64,000 bases of DNA from assembly GCA_963573305.1 (NCBI GenBank), contig OY754339.1, forward strand, positions 86,335,838 through 86,399,837. Reading direction: 5' to 3'. Under the pieces are notes generated by a model. That model made no database searches, was not told where the DNA came from, and worked only from the letters and a program-made list of their open reading frames with translations. This DNA comes from Pyrrhosoma nymphula. Taxonomy: Eukaryota > Arthropoda > Insecta > Odonata > Coenagrionidae. Each line of letters starts with the position of its first letter. Positions within the stretch are counted from its first letter, which is position 1. Position numbers and translations under genes: made by a program. Positions 23,510 to 34,953 of this stretch are shown here, in pieces.

Positions 23510-24025
23510 ATTATGTATGTAAACTCTTATCAGGCTTCTGAACGGGTGATGTTCTCCGTATCTGCCGACGTTTCGAAAAGAGACTTTCTTTTTGTCTTCA
23601 GGGCAGAGGCTTGCGATAGAACTATTGAGATGAGACTCAAGGAGCAACAAAGACACATCTGGCTCAGTCAGCCAGAAAAATGACGGTTGCGGAGCAGAGC
23701 ATCAACTACAACCACGCAGTAGAATGGGTAAAACCAAAATACTCTGCCAAACGAAGGGGTACTAGGATAGGATTGATTAGGAAGCCATTGAAATCTGCAC
23801 CTGGATGCCAAAAATTTCAGTAGGGACCAAGGGTACAATCTAACAGGGGCAGATGAAGGAACCAAGCAATCGTGACCTGACGTGATGGGAAGGTATGAAT
23901 GTCTGACATCCTTGATGGGTCAGCATCAACAGTGCTGGTGGCAAAATGAAAGTCTCTTTTTGAAATGTCAGCAGATTTGGAGAACATCACCCTGTTGGAA
24001 GCCTGAGAAGAGTTTACATCCAGGA
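23510..24025. repeat. Inverted pair of hammerhead-bearing terminal-repeat fragments
   Basis: 23515-23600 (TAAACTCTTATCAGGCTTCT ... CTGCCGACGTTTCGAAAAGA) is the inverse of about 23945-24018 (GAAAGTCTCTTTTTGAAATG ... GGAGAACATCACCC ... AGGCCTGAGAAGAGTTTA-like). The minus copy keeps a good hammerhead core; the plus copy has lost the CUGANGA box (CTGGTGG) and carries GAAATGTC. A related minus-oriented fragment occurs at 33185-33290. Confidence 0.75.
23567..23601 (-). ncRNA. Hammerhead-ribozyme-like motif, best-paired copy
   Basis: On the minus strand: CTGAAGA (595-601), stem II AAAAGA with TCTTTT, GAAA, then CGTC (cleavage triplet GUC, two-base stem III AC/GU). Stem I also pairs: TCTGCC before the core is complementary to GGCAGA after the triplet, six consecutive pairs. 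All conserved core positions are present. This is the strongest ribozyme candidate in the window. Cleavage itself is inference. Confidence 0.7.
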
Positions 24026-24264
24026 AAAAGATGAATTGTCAGCAGATGCATTTAAGGTAACATGTGCAGCATCAGTTCCTTAGCTCCTGACGACACTCAC
24101 TTAAACATTAGGGAATCATTGAGCCATAGCATGCCCCATCGTTAAACTTATGCAAAATTCTTCTTTGCTTCACTCCTTTTAAAGCTATAATTTCTTCGGT
24201 GAATCTCTTCCTAGTGGAGGTGTGTGAAGAAAGGTCTATTGCTTTCTCAGCACTTGCTGATGGT

Positions 24265-24358
24265 GAAGTCTACTGGGGATCTTCACCGGGTTAAACTCTC
24301 CATCACTGCCAACATTTCAATGTGGAGTTTGACCTGGTGAAGATCCCAAGTAGACTTA
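24265..24358. repeat. 33-bp-arm inverted repeat
   Basis: AAGTCTACTGGGGATCTTCA with CCGGGTTAAACTC (24265-24297) is opposed by GAGTTTGACCTGG and TGAAGATCCCAAGTAGACTT (24326-24358), with few mismatches. The spacer has ACTGCCAACATTTCAATG, which reads on the minus strand as a decayed GAAAcGTTGG hammerhead end. Probably another Penelope terminal-repeat remnant. Confidence 0.7.
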
Positions 24359-25042
24359 TTGTTTCTTGATCATTAAGCTAGCAGGAAAAAAATAATTTTT
24401 GTTTCTTTCTGACCAATGACTGCTGATGAACCAATAGGATATGTGGGAGGAAAAAAAACACCTCTGTGGAAGGAAGTATTTCATCCTTGAAATAAAATAG
24501 CCTTAAGAGATTACACTGGATAAGCAATGCTGGTCCTAAAATTGAAATTGTAGCAATTCCTACATGAGGTCATTGTTTCGTGCTAGTATTGCATAGCCAT
24601 AAATTTGTTACCTTTGGCAAGTCCTATTTAACACACACTTGTTGGCATGGAAGAGACAAACAATTGTGTCATTATTTCTAGTGATAATGGGAGATCAATC
24701 CTCTTTAACTTGTGATTTGGATTTTACACATTTGTCACATCATTAACTAGGAGAGCAAGGATGTTTTATGCTGAGCAGAGCGAAAAATTTTTTGTTTTTC
24801 ATATTTACTTAGCTGCATAATAGTATTTATTATTACTGTGACAAAAAATAAAATGCATTGCCTGACTGCACTGAAAAATTACGTGATTCAACTTACATAT
24901 AATCTTTCAGAAGTTTTTCTCATCTAGCCAACAAAGAAAAATAATACATTAATCTATTTGCTTGAGATTTTTTTCTATCTGAAAAAGTAATATGTTATTA
25001 TTTGTATAAGATGAACTGTTAATCAGTTATATCTCTTTCCAG

Positions 25043-26062
25043 GTGACTGTGAACTTTGGAAACACCATGGTACTTCAGTTCCCTGGGCAGTGCCTTATGC
25101 ACTTCAGTAGATTGTCTAAAGATTTTAGAAGTGATACAGCGCAGGCAATGGATTGTGCTGAAAACATTGAGTTAGGCTCCTATCCTCTGCCATTCAAGGA
25201 GATGGCTAGGTGCTCTGAGGATGAGAGCAATGCTCAAAATAGTGCCAATATCCCTTGTGACATGAACTGTATGGCAAGCATATCAAGTGCTAATAGCCCT
25301 GGTCTGTGTCTCAAAGTTGCAGAGAATAAGCCCGAGGCAAAATTAGAAGGCTGCCATTCCAATGTATGCCTTGACTCAGTTGAGAGTCTACCAAGATTTT
25401 CATCTAACTCCAAAACCAAAGACTCATTATGCTGTGATTCCGTTCCAAATACCACAGCATTAGAAATGCCTTCTCACTCATCACAGGCACATGAAAGCTC
25501 AGTCCAGAGTGTAGCAGTATGTAGTTCATTCAACGCTGGTATTCCAGGTGTATCCAGTGTGAAGAAAATAGGGAAGGAAGGGTTCAGTCGAAAGTGTGTC
25601 GACGTGTCTGATCACTCCCTTCCCGATACTTCACCTTGTCCATCTTCTGAATTTACAGCTCCGCCTGCTCCACCTCCCCCTTCTTCACATCCACATGTTC
25701 CGTGTGCTGTGCACCCCCCACCTCATTTAATCCCGAATTCCTTCCCATCTAGTCAATTCGAGTGTTTTTCCACATTGTCCCAAGACTCATGTGATGGCAC
25801 TTCCCAGCCAGAGGTGAGGAGAAATACCCTTCAAAACTTAAGTTCCACAATGGACAAATCAAATGATATTATAAGAGATGTGGATAAAATTAGAAGTTCT
25901 GCCGAAGATCCAGAAACTCCATCAACATCTTCATCTAGTTCAACTTCGTCCATGGCAATGTCTTCTATGCATAAATGTCAAGACTCTACTTTCTCCCTTC
26001 TGCGTGCTCTTCAGGCCGGATACTTCTCTGACCTTGTGGTAGTTGCAGAAAATGGAGTGAAA
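25043..26062 (+). CDS. BTB/POZ-like protein, large second exon with start of the BTB fold
   Basis: The acceptor TCTCTTTCCAG precedes 25043 and the donor AAA|GTTAGT follows 26062 (phase 0). The 340 residues begin VTVNFGNTMVLQFPGQCLMH. A long low-complexity part is rich in Ser, Cys, Pro and Asn, including PPAPPPPSSHPH and a TSSSSSTSSMAMSS tract. The end is SLLRALQAGYFSDLVVVAEN then GVK. With the next exon this gives DLVVVAENGVKFEVHSTIL, the b1-b2-a1 opening of BTB/POZ domains (SDVxx...xFxAHxxIL). The later in-frame GT at 26074 would shift the frame. Function unknown; BTB domains mediate dimerisation and often recruit cullin-3 or transcriptional partners. Confidence 0.85.
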
Positions 26063-26701
26063 GTTAGTATCAGGTGATATAAAATCTAAGGCTACTGGAT
26101 TTACTTCTCCTGAAATTTTGGGGCTGTCAGTTAACATTATTTTTCTCTCTGCTTATTGCCATGATTCCCATCCATCATTGCATTTTTCAACTATAAATCT
26201 TTTGTGTAAGATTGCTAATCCTAATATTGATATATGTATCGAAGCATCCAGTCTGCGAATTCCTCATATTCACCTGCTTTCCACTCACCTTCAGCCACGT
26301 ACTTCACATATATTGCTACGCTACACATGCGCATTTATACTAACCTTTCATTTTCTTTATAAACCCTTTTTCTGTTGTAAACCATTCACTTAAACCTGTG
26401 AAGTGCATCTATTTCATGACACCATGTTCGAAAACCTCACCTTTTCCTCCTAGTTCCCCGAGATGGCGCAGCGGTCGACCAGTTACTCCTCTTTGCTTCA
26501 CACGTCACCCATGACTTTTCCCGCCTTCAACTTAAACCATCCCCGCTTTTCGACAGCTTTTAGAGAGTTGAGGGACGGGTAATCTCTCGGAGCTACCCTA
26601 TAATCTTTGGAGGTACCTCATTCCAGTGCCTCCATACGGAACTTTCATCGCCAACTCAGTGCTCGCCGTAATTTTACGCAAACAAATCACCATTGGGGTG
26701 G

Positions 26702-26741
26702 GTTGGGTAATCACCAACAGAGCTGTTGGTGATTACCCAAC
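26702..26741. repeat. Perfect 18-bp-arm hairpin with adjacent tandem duplication
   Basis: GTTGGGTAATCACCAACA (26702-26719), a four-base loop GAGC, and its exact complement (26724-26741). Immediately after, CAACTTAGATGTTGGTTGAA occurs twice (starting about 26739 and 26761). No terminator context is evident; it looks like part of a degenerate foldback repeat. Confidence 0.85.
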
Positions 26742-28269
26742 TTAGATGTTGGTTGAACAACAACTTAGATGTTGGTTGAAAAGGGGGTTCATGAAAATTA
26801 ATGTAACTATCCGCCAAATAACCTATTTTTCCATTCAGAAATTGCCATTTCGAGGCCACGTACTGCTCCACCCTAGCACCCCTGTTTCACTCCACAGGCC
26901 CGCAACCTTGTTGGGAGGATTGGGTAAGGCCATATTTTAGACGTGATATTAGTCCATATCCCTCTACCGGGACTTTTGAAAATCTCGCAATATGGTGTCA
27001 AAATATCACCACAAATATGCAAATTTGGTCATTTTCAAACTATGTTCTCAAAAACTAAGTATCTCTCGCCTTTCATTCTTACAGTTATTTAATGGTCATT
27101 CCTTTAACTTTCCTTTCTCATTTCTCTAATACCCCTCACTTTTCTACGTTTCTCTCAAAAAACTTTCTCCCAGACTGGACCCTACAATTCATTTACCCTA
27201 CAATTCATTTACCCTAATATTTTTCCTAGGTAGTTAAAAATCCACATTGTGTTATCATATATTTTTTTTAAACCAGTCACTCAATGTGCCAATATATCGG
27301 CTTCTGCAGTTTTCCTTAAACAGCTGAAGGGGCCGACATCAGCTCATCCAAAAAGTTCATTTTTTTAAACTATATTTTATAAAATAAGTAATATTTCTTC
27401 ATTTCATATTATTTTTGTTTCGTAAACAATTTTGTTTTGTGGATTGCAAAAAATATGGCATATTGCTAGGTAGTTTGGACAGCAGACTCAAAAAATATTT
27501 AAATAAATACTTGAAATTTGTGCAAATTTGATGTGAACTTAATGAGAATATAAAAGGGAAATTCCATGGAAGGGAAAGGGTTAATGTTCATTGCTGGGAA
27601 TGCAACAAATATATGATTTATATTTTAATGTGGGCTGAGACTTGCTCGTAAGGTTAGAGATTTCTGTGAGATTTTTTTTATAAGTTCAGTTTTGGCGTAC
27701 TATACATGATATTGGTAGCATGATTGATTGTTTTTTCTAGATGATGTATTGACAATTTCATCACTCCAGGTAGCATAACTTGCATGTGAGTCACTTGCTG
27801 TGGAGATAAAAGGAGGTGATAAAATTTATGGTGAAAAAATTACTGTCCAGAAATGGAATCCAAATCCAGATACCCTGAATCTGTGTGGAGTGCTGTTACC
27901 AATCAAGGCATACAGGCTTGCACTTCCTCAGTGCTTCAATAATTGTAAATATAAATTTAATAATTTAAGTACATACATAATCGGCTGTTTCATAATATGT
28001 GAAAGCACCTGGTGTGAATTTTGCGTTCAAATCTCACTCCATGCAAATGATTTTCTTGGAATGAATTTCACATTCCTACGTGACTCCTGCTAAAGTTATT
28101 TTGCTTGGAATTTTTTCTTATGTATGACCTAATACTCAACTATACTACTTTTTAATTTATGGTGCCATTTTCATATATTTGAGTAGTGTTTGACATTTTA
28201 TGCATGTCACGTAGTAAAATAGTCTAGTTCCTTTAAATCCATCCAAAGTTCCATCAATGGAATTTATAG

Positions 28270-28370
28270 TAGGAAAGGTGGCGTCATTGGTTAAATTGCC
28301 TGGTGCAAATTCAAGGGATCTGGGTCCGGATCTCAGGAAAGGTGAGTGAGTTTTTCACCGTAGATCATTG
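28270..28370 (+). mobile_element. Possible tRNA-derived SINE remnant
   Basis: GTGGCGTCATTGGTTAAATTGCC resembles a D-arm/A-box, and GGGTCCGGATCTC a decayed B box, spaced as in tRNA. The following GTGAGTGAGTTTTTCACCGTAGATC resembles the tail at 12080. Heavily mutated. Confidence 0.4.
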
Positions 28371-28953
28371 TAGAGGAAAGGGGAAGATTTGGATTTTGAA
28401 AGACCCACTTTTCCATTCCTCCTTTAAATTGTTAGAACATACCGTCAACTCCGGATTGAACATTCTTTTGGAGGAATAGGTTTTATACTTACAATGAGAG
28501 CAATCGCTATTATCCATTGAATTTAGCTTTGCTACCGAGGGTGTGGTGTAGGTGAGAGCTCCTTGATGTGAAATCAAGAGAAGGCACATGAACTTCCTCT
28601 CTCATGTCTCCCGAGTGAACTCAATGTTTCTTGAAATGATATGTTGCCTAGATTATTGGCCAGTATTTACTCTCCCCTACCTTTTACCTGGATTTGTTAG
28701 GCATTTGCATGCTGCATAGGTGAATGTTGACTGAGATTGATCGTATGTATCCAGTAATGTGCTTAGTTCCCCTATGCACAGAATGATTTCTCCTCCCACT
28801 GTGGCTGCCCCCTAGAGGAACAAGATTGGATGAAGCATTGAAACTGTTTACCCCACCTTCGGTGACAATGTTTAATTTAACTGATGATAAATAAGACTTA
28901 AATTTTTTAGAACAATTATTTGCGTGCCATGGTATGGAATATGAGACACTTTG

Positions 28954-30222
28954 GGGTGATTTCATCTCAAATCAGGCAGTGAGGTGTCAAGTGACCCTCA
29001 TCAAATTTCCTTAAAATTATACATTTGAAAACAGTATATGTACTAATGATGAATTTTGATACCTTTATCGGAGCATATAACCTAACCAAATCAGAGTTTA
29101 AAGCGTTTGAACGTAGCTGTCAAGCCTCCATTAGATAGATTGTTGTTGGGGGGGGCCTTCGTCAGGAGCCGGGGCACTTAGACCTTTCTTGGTCCATTGT
29201 GCCAACCCTTTGCCTGTCTGCCACTTGCAGACGGGACAAGAGCACCTTGGTAGAGGTATGGAGGATTGGCCTCCTCCTGCCTCACCCCAGTACCAGGTAT
29301 GGAGGATGTCCTCCCTCCAACCGGCCCGTCCTGGGTCTCCCTCTGGCCTCCCGGTATAGGTCTGGAGGGAGTATCATCTCTCCATCCATGCCTGGTCGAG
29401 GTATGGAGGAGGGTCACCCATCCAACAACCGTCCGGGCCCAACATTGCTTAACTTTGGTGTTCTGATGGGAACCAGTGTTTCAACGTGGCTAGGCCCTTG
29501 CCCGTAAAGCCTTTATACAAATATTGATCAATCACATAAATGCTAAGAATTATGCAACCAATGGACTTATGGCAGTGGTTTTTGACGTATCACAAAGTTA
29601 ATATATTTCTGCATCTTTTGACTCAACTTGTGTGCAACTTGGTTCTATAATAAACAAACAACTTATTTAAACAATAAAAAAAAGTAATGATGTAATTGGT
29701 AGTTAGTAAGAAAAAAGACCACCTCAATTTACTTAAAATTTTCTCAATAGCTGGTATAAATGCTGTACTTACCAAAAAATAAAAAGGTAGTAATTTTTTA
29801 TATTTTGTTTTATGATTTGTCAAAGTCAGACATGTTTTCAACCCAATTAGTAAATGATTTAGTTCACATACATCAGATTTGCAATACCATGAAGGCAAAA
29901 ATAAAGTTTCAGTGTACTTGCACGGAAGTGATGTCAAAGGATGCAGAAATTATTTTATTTGGGATAAGTCAAAAATCGCTGCCATAAGTGCTCTGGTTGG
30001 ATACTTATTATGTAGCATATATGTGATTTATCAGTTTTTGTACGGAGGCTTGACAGCTATGTTCAAAGGCTTGTAGCTCAAATTTGGTTAGGTTATGTGC
30101 TCCGACAAAGGTATCAAAATTCATCATAGGAATACTGCTTTCACATGTATAATATTAAGGAAATTTGGTGAGGGTCACCTGACATGATTTTGAAGTCTGC
30201 CAGATTTGAGATAAAAAGGCCC
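28954..30222. mobile_element. Long-TIR element, about 1.27 kb, carrying a 5S-derived unit
   Basis: About 180-bp inverted ends: the left arm (28954-29134) includes TCTCAAATCAGGCAG, GTGACCCTCATCAAATTTCC, TGATGAATTTTGATACC and AGCTGTCAAGCCTCC; the right arm (30045-30222) has the inverse words GGAGGCTTGACAGCT, GGTATCAAAATTCATCA, GGAAATTTGGTGAGGGTCAC and GCCAGATTTGAGA. The centre holds a GC-rich 5S-like block (29135-29500) and an AT-rich 29510-30040. No transposase is visible. I could not fix the target duplication, so the superfamily is open. Confidence 0.8.
29408..29497 (-). pseudogene. 5S rRNA-derived sequence (SINE3-like head)
   Basis: On the minus strand the block opens GCCTAGCCACGTTGAAACAC and runs through AAGTTAAGCAATGTTGGGC, a good 5S internal A box, then CCCGG and TTGGATGGGTGACC, a good C box. 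The order and spacing follow 5S rRNA from its start to about position 90; the 3' strand of the terminal helix is missing. The minus-strand tail (29404 down to about 29135) has several CCTCCATACCT-type repeats, another hairpin CGTCTGCAAGTGGCAGACAG, and ends in a C-run. Best read as a 5S-derived SINE or a 5S pseudogene with tail. Confidence 0.8.
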
Positions 30223-30959
30223 TAAAATCAAAATTATTCCTACCTAATTTTACTAAGATATACCAAGGCCCACTTTTATTAGCCATATTATTCTGTTTGA
30301 ACATTGGGTGGAAAAATTATTTAGTAAGAATAAAACTTCATTTTTTTTAGAATAATATCTTTTTGTAATGTTATCCCTTGATTTTAGAGACTTAGATTTT
30401 ACACACTGCCAGTTCTTGCTTCATCCAACAACATTAAAACATGGTTCACAGAGAATCTACTCGTGGGTTTTTTCATGTTATGTCTATGGGGTGGGCAGTG
30501 AGTCAGTTTTGGCTCATATTTTTATTTTTGGTCCCTCCTTGATATTAATTATAATGTCATTCCATCTTAAGTCGGACAGGGGGTGTGGAGTCAGACACTG
30601 AGCAGAGCTGTCATAAAAATGTTGTGACATTGTTACAGTTGGTGCCACGTAAACCCGTTGCATATTATCGTGAAGCACACATTGTATGCTACGAGATACT
30701 TAAGACTGAATGACGACAATGATTTACCTTTCAAAAATATCATTATGAAAATTACTTTCAATGTTTCTGAGATCCGATTGCTCTATCAGTGTGTGCATGT
30801 GTACTTCTGTTTTAAAGTATAAGATAGGTACAGAACTCATATTTTGAAGCTAATTTTGGTTGTTCTTAGAATGATATAATATTGGTTTTAATGTCACTAG
30901 ATGAATTTGCATTTTGTGTGTTTCACACTTTTATATTCAACCATCTACATCTACATATT

Positions 30960-31237
30960 ACCCCGCAAGCCGCCTCAATAGGCGTGTGGCGGGGGGTGTT
31001 AGGACACCAGCCGTTTAAAGACCAAAAGGAAACGCTCTAATGAAATTACGCCTAGCATTTATTATAGTCCCTTATTGTTCGGGGGAAAAACGAATTCCCA
31101 TACCTATCCGTTCGGCAAAATATCTCTCTTAATTTATCGTTTCTGTCGGACCTGGAAATATAGTGGGGTTCTAATATGATGTTCTCAGTGTCGCTCTGAA
31201 AGACATCTATTCTCAATTGTTCAAGCAATGGTAGCAA
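30960..31237 (-). pseudogene. LINE 3' end (RT C-terminus and 3' UTR)
   Basis: The minus-strand frame LPLLEQLRIDVFQSDTENII ... PHYISRSDRNDKLREIFCRT then SFFPRTIRDYN is the conserved tail of many non-LTR RTs (SFFPRTIREWNxLP). It is followed by the block at 30960-31010 with CCCCGCAAGCCGCC and its partial complement GGCGTGTGGCGGGG, and CATCTACATCTACAT at the end, a simple-repeat LINE tail. Confidence 0.8.
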
Positions 31238-33180
31238 CCATGGTGCGGTGATAGGGTTACCTGTTCATGAACAGAACTGGAGGTAACCAAGTCACTGTGG
31301 ACCAACGCAAGGGGATGTAGTGAACTCCAAATTTTAAGTTGCTTGCAATTATCTTAGAATTGTTACAATTCATGGCTACGCTCCGACCTAATTATTTTAC
31401 TTTTCATGTGTTAAATATAAAGATTCCAAGTTGAAAATAGTCGATTCGAATAGAAAAAGACCAGATCTTTCCAATGGTGGCAGAAACTGGAATTTTGAAG
31501 GTGACCTACATTGAAATATTTTGCATTGGAAATAGGTTGAATTTGTGAGTTTAAATTTTGAGGCCATTTGTGTACACGAATATCTGGGAAAACGAAGGGC
31601 ATAGTTATATGAAATTCAAACGGTCAATAAACATGCGAGTGGCTGATAAACGAGTGAAAGGTCAGATTTATTTATTGATTTCTTTTAAAGTAAGGTATCA
31701 CCAAAGCAGTCCCGACAAGTTCAGTGCACTTTCATTGTTTTTTTGTTTCATTTTTTGAAGCCATACGATAGGTGGCTTCGTGAGGACTTGGATGCATGCA
31801 TATTGTCGCTTTGTTTACGAATGGTGGCTTGTTTGGGAATTCTGATTGCTGGTATAGAATAACTTATTATTTTGACAGAATTTGTTTTTTTTCTCTATGT
31901 AATTAAAATTTCTTTGATGTGATAATTGAAGGTATGTATTACCGATTTCAACCGAATCCATTACGAAAGTGGCGCCGGGGTTGGCAGCTTCAAAAAAAGG
32001 TATCATGCTGAAGTTTGGAGTCTGTTATCCTTCAGTATCCATGCACCAAAGTTTGACTCAAACTCACCATAGTGACATTTCTTGGCTACTTTGAGACCCA
32101 ATGGTAGCAACCTATTGACATCTACTGTGACAATTTTCTTATTCAGCACCAAAAGTTGAATCAGTTCAGAAAAATGCAGTGAGCTCGCTCCATTAATTGT
32201 CCAAACAGAAGCATGGGGAAAAAAGTGCATCGTTATTACCATTACCAACTTCTTAGTATACCTCATCAAAGTTTCATGAATTCGACTCCAGAAGTGCTGA
32301 CTATTTAAAATGGAAAGCCTAATGCACTGCTTTCAGGAATGATACTTACAAAAGGAAAAAGTAGGACACCGGGACATTCTTTCAAAAAATGGGATGAATG
32401 AAAACCCTAATATATATGCACACAAATTTTAAACAAAATTAGAGATGGTCAAGTGGGGATCATTTTAAAAATTGGTCCACTTGATGTGGAATGACCCAGT
32501 GGCAATGCAAGATAATGTACTTGATTGACTGGGATCATTCACCTGCAGCAAAGGCATTTACCATGGTGGTGGAAGAAGCAGCATGTGGATATAAATTACT
32601 GAATATATAAATATATTGTGTTCTTCAAGATGAAGAAGAAACTGCTATGATATAATGAGAGGTTGAAATCTGAAAGCTTTGAAAAATTTGCTGTGGGGAG
32701 TGACAACTGGGGGTCAAGTCTGTAGCTTTTGCCACCTGTTGACAATCATTGTCTTCCCTGCCACCTTAATTGACATTGGCAAGTTGATAAACTTCATTTC
32801 TCTTGACTGGTGGCATCTTTGTTTTCTCAACTTCCAAAGCCATTTAAATTGCTTTTGTTGCTTATTTTACGGACAACTGCTCTCTCAGATCAAATGCTTG
32901 CTGCATCAGTATATTTCAACTGCTCACTCAGCTCAAGTTTTTCACGATTGTATGATTCAAACAAAGTTTACCAACATGGATTCTTCGATTACGTGATTCC
33001 CTTCCCCTAACGGCATTGGACATGCTTACTGATTGGCTGAATTTCTAGTTGTCAACTGCGCTATTAGCTTGGACAAACTATAATAGTAATCGTTAAAACT
33101 GTTGATGATCCAGAAAAGTGAGGTTAATAGACTCACAATTTCACTGGATAGACTACTAATGTTTCTAACACTTTCCCGGC

Positions 33181-33290
33181 GAATAATATGAGTAAACTCT
33201 TCTCAGGCTCTCCACCGGTTTAAACTGTTTAACATTGCTGACGTTTCGAGAGACGATTCGTCAATCATTCTCAAGGCAAGAATGTTGCAA
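33181..33290 (-). repeat. Penelope-type terminal repeat fragment with degenerate hammerhead
   Basis: GAGTAAACTCTTCTCAGGCT and GCTGACGTTTCGAGAGACGA match the arrangement at 23515-23580. On the minus strand GAAACGTC and a stem GACG aat CGTC are kept, but the CUGANGA box reads CTTGAGAATGA, so the core is not exact. A four-base stem I remnant (TTGC with GCAA) remains. Confidence 0.6.
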
Positions 33291-33559
33291 ATCTTAAATT
33301 TCAGTCAGATTAAGTACTAAGGATAGGTCTTTTTTGAATGGTCGGAAGCCGATTGTTGACTCCGGAGACCGTTAATCAGTGGAGGTTTATGTTCTTAATT
33401 CTTTTGAAAATTGGATTCTAAGCATTTCTGATGAAATTTAAAATTTAAAAACACACTTGAGTTAGAGAAATGGATCAGTTTGGAAAATCTGACTGGAGAA
33501 GAATCAAGCCTTAAAAACTTGGTGTTAACACATTTGCTGTAGCTTGAATGTTGCATACT

Positions 33560-34767
33560 TTAATGAGAAATGGGGAAATTATAAATAGTTGAAAGTTCAG
33601 AAAGAAATTTCACATAATCTCTAAGATAAGTAGGTCTTTTTACTACTCTTGTGCTCCTCCTCAATTCTTGATCTTCTTCCACATTCTCAGTTTCATTATC
33701 GCTTTCTTCTACATTTTCATTCTTACTCTCATTCCAGATTTCTACATAATTTTTCCCATCAAACTTAGTCTTATTTTCATTGAATACAACATCACATGCT
33801 GAGATCTCTTTATTCTCAGTCAAACTCAACAACCTAAACCCATTGGGACAATAACCTATAAAAATGCATTTCTTAGTCTTTTCATCAAATTTTCCTTTTA
33901 GTTCGTTTTTTGTTCTTTTTGACATAGGCTGCACAACCAAAATCTCTGTTTCCTCAAATTTTGATGAGTGCCATACCAGAGTTCAGCTGGAACTTTAAAA
34001 GAATCAATAGCCTTAGTCGGTATTCTATTAATTAAATACACGGCAGTTAAAGCTGCTTCAATCCAGAAAGATTTCTTTAAGTTACTGCCAATTAACATAC
34101 ATCTAGCTTTGTCCTTAATTGTTCTGTTCATACGTTCAGCTGCTCCATATAATTGAGAAGTATAAGGAATCGTAAGTTCCCACTGAATCCCTTGTTCCTC
34201 AAAGAATTTAATTTATTCTTCATTTAAATATTCCATACCATTATCACATCTGAACTGAGCTACTTTACAATTTAATCTACTTGTTGCCATTGCTACATAC
34301 TGTTTTACAAATCCTGCAGCTTCTGATTTTTCCTCAAGTCCGAATGTGACACAAAAATGTGTATAATCATCAACAAAACTCATCAAATATCTTACTCCAT
34401 TGTAGGAAGTTGGAGTAATAGTGCCAGTTAAATCAGAATGAACTCTTTCTAGTTCCCTTGTTGTTCTTTCTCTGGTTTGAGTATGTGGAACTCTAGTTTG
34501 TTTTCCTGAAATACAAATTTCACACAAATCTTGACGTACCTTGTCATTGGAATGAATGCCGTCCACATATTTAACTAATTTCTTCATTACATCATCACTG
34601 ATATGTCCAAGTCTCCTGTGCCATAAATCATCAGAAATAGTAGTATTATAACACTGACCAGTTAGATTCAACTCTAATTTATACAGACTTCCATCCCTTG
34701 TACCAACTCCTACAACTCTATTATTTTTCTTATTAACAATTGTAAATTCACCATTAACAGTGAACAT
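33560..34767 (-). pseudogene. Copia integrase region
   Basis: LWHRRLGHISDDVMKKL gives the H...H and CEICISGKQTR the CxxC of the GAG-pre-integrase zinc-binding domain. HSDLTG, SFVDDYTHFCVTFGL and FRCDNGMEYLNEE are catalytic-core blocks with both Asp positions and the final Glu region. After a stop at 34213 the frame resumes with GAAERMNRTIKDKARCMLIG. A frameshift at about 33930 leads into KTKKCIFIGYCPNGFRL and ends LRRSTRVVKRPTYLRDYVKF. The order is normal for copia pol up to the point where RT should begin. Confidence 0.9.
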
Positions 34768-34953
34768 TTTACTACATTTGTCTTATAGTTTATAAATAGA
34801 AAGCAAATTGCACTTCAATCGGTCAACCATTAAAACATCAACGAAATTAATGTTTATAATCTCACCATTTACTAGTGTGGAAGCATGAATGTCACATATC
34901 TTTTCAGCAATTATAAAATCTTTGGTTCTAGCAATGAGTATTTTTACGGGTTT

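Noticed and set aside
26063..26076. Donor at CAG|GTGATA (26073/26074) for the large second exon
   Set aside because: It would put the next exon out of frame; AAA|GTTAGT at 26062 keeps the frame and restores a BTB-like sequence.
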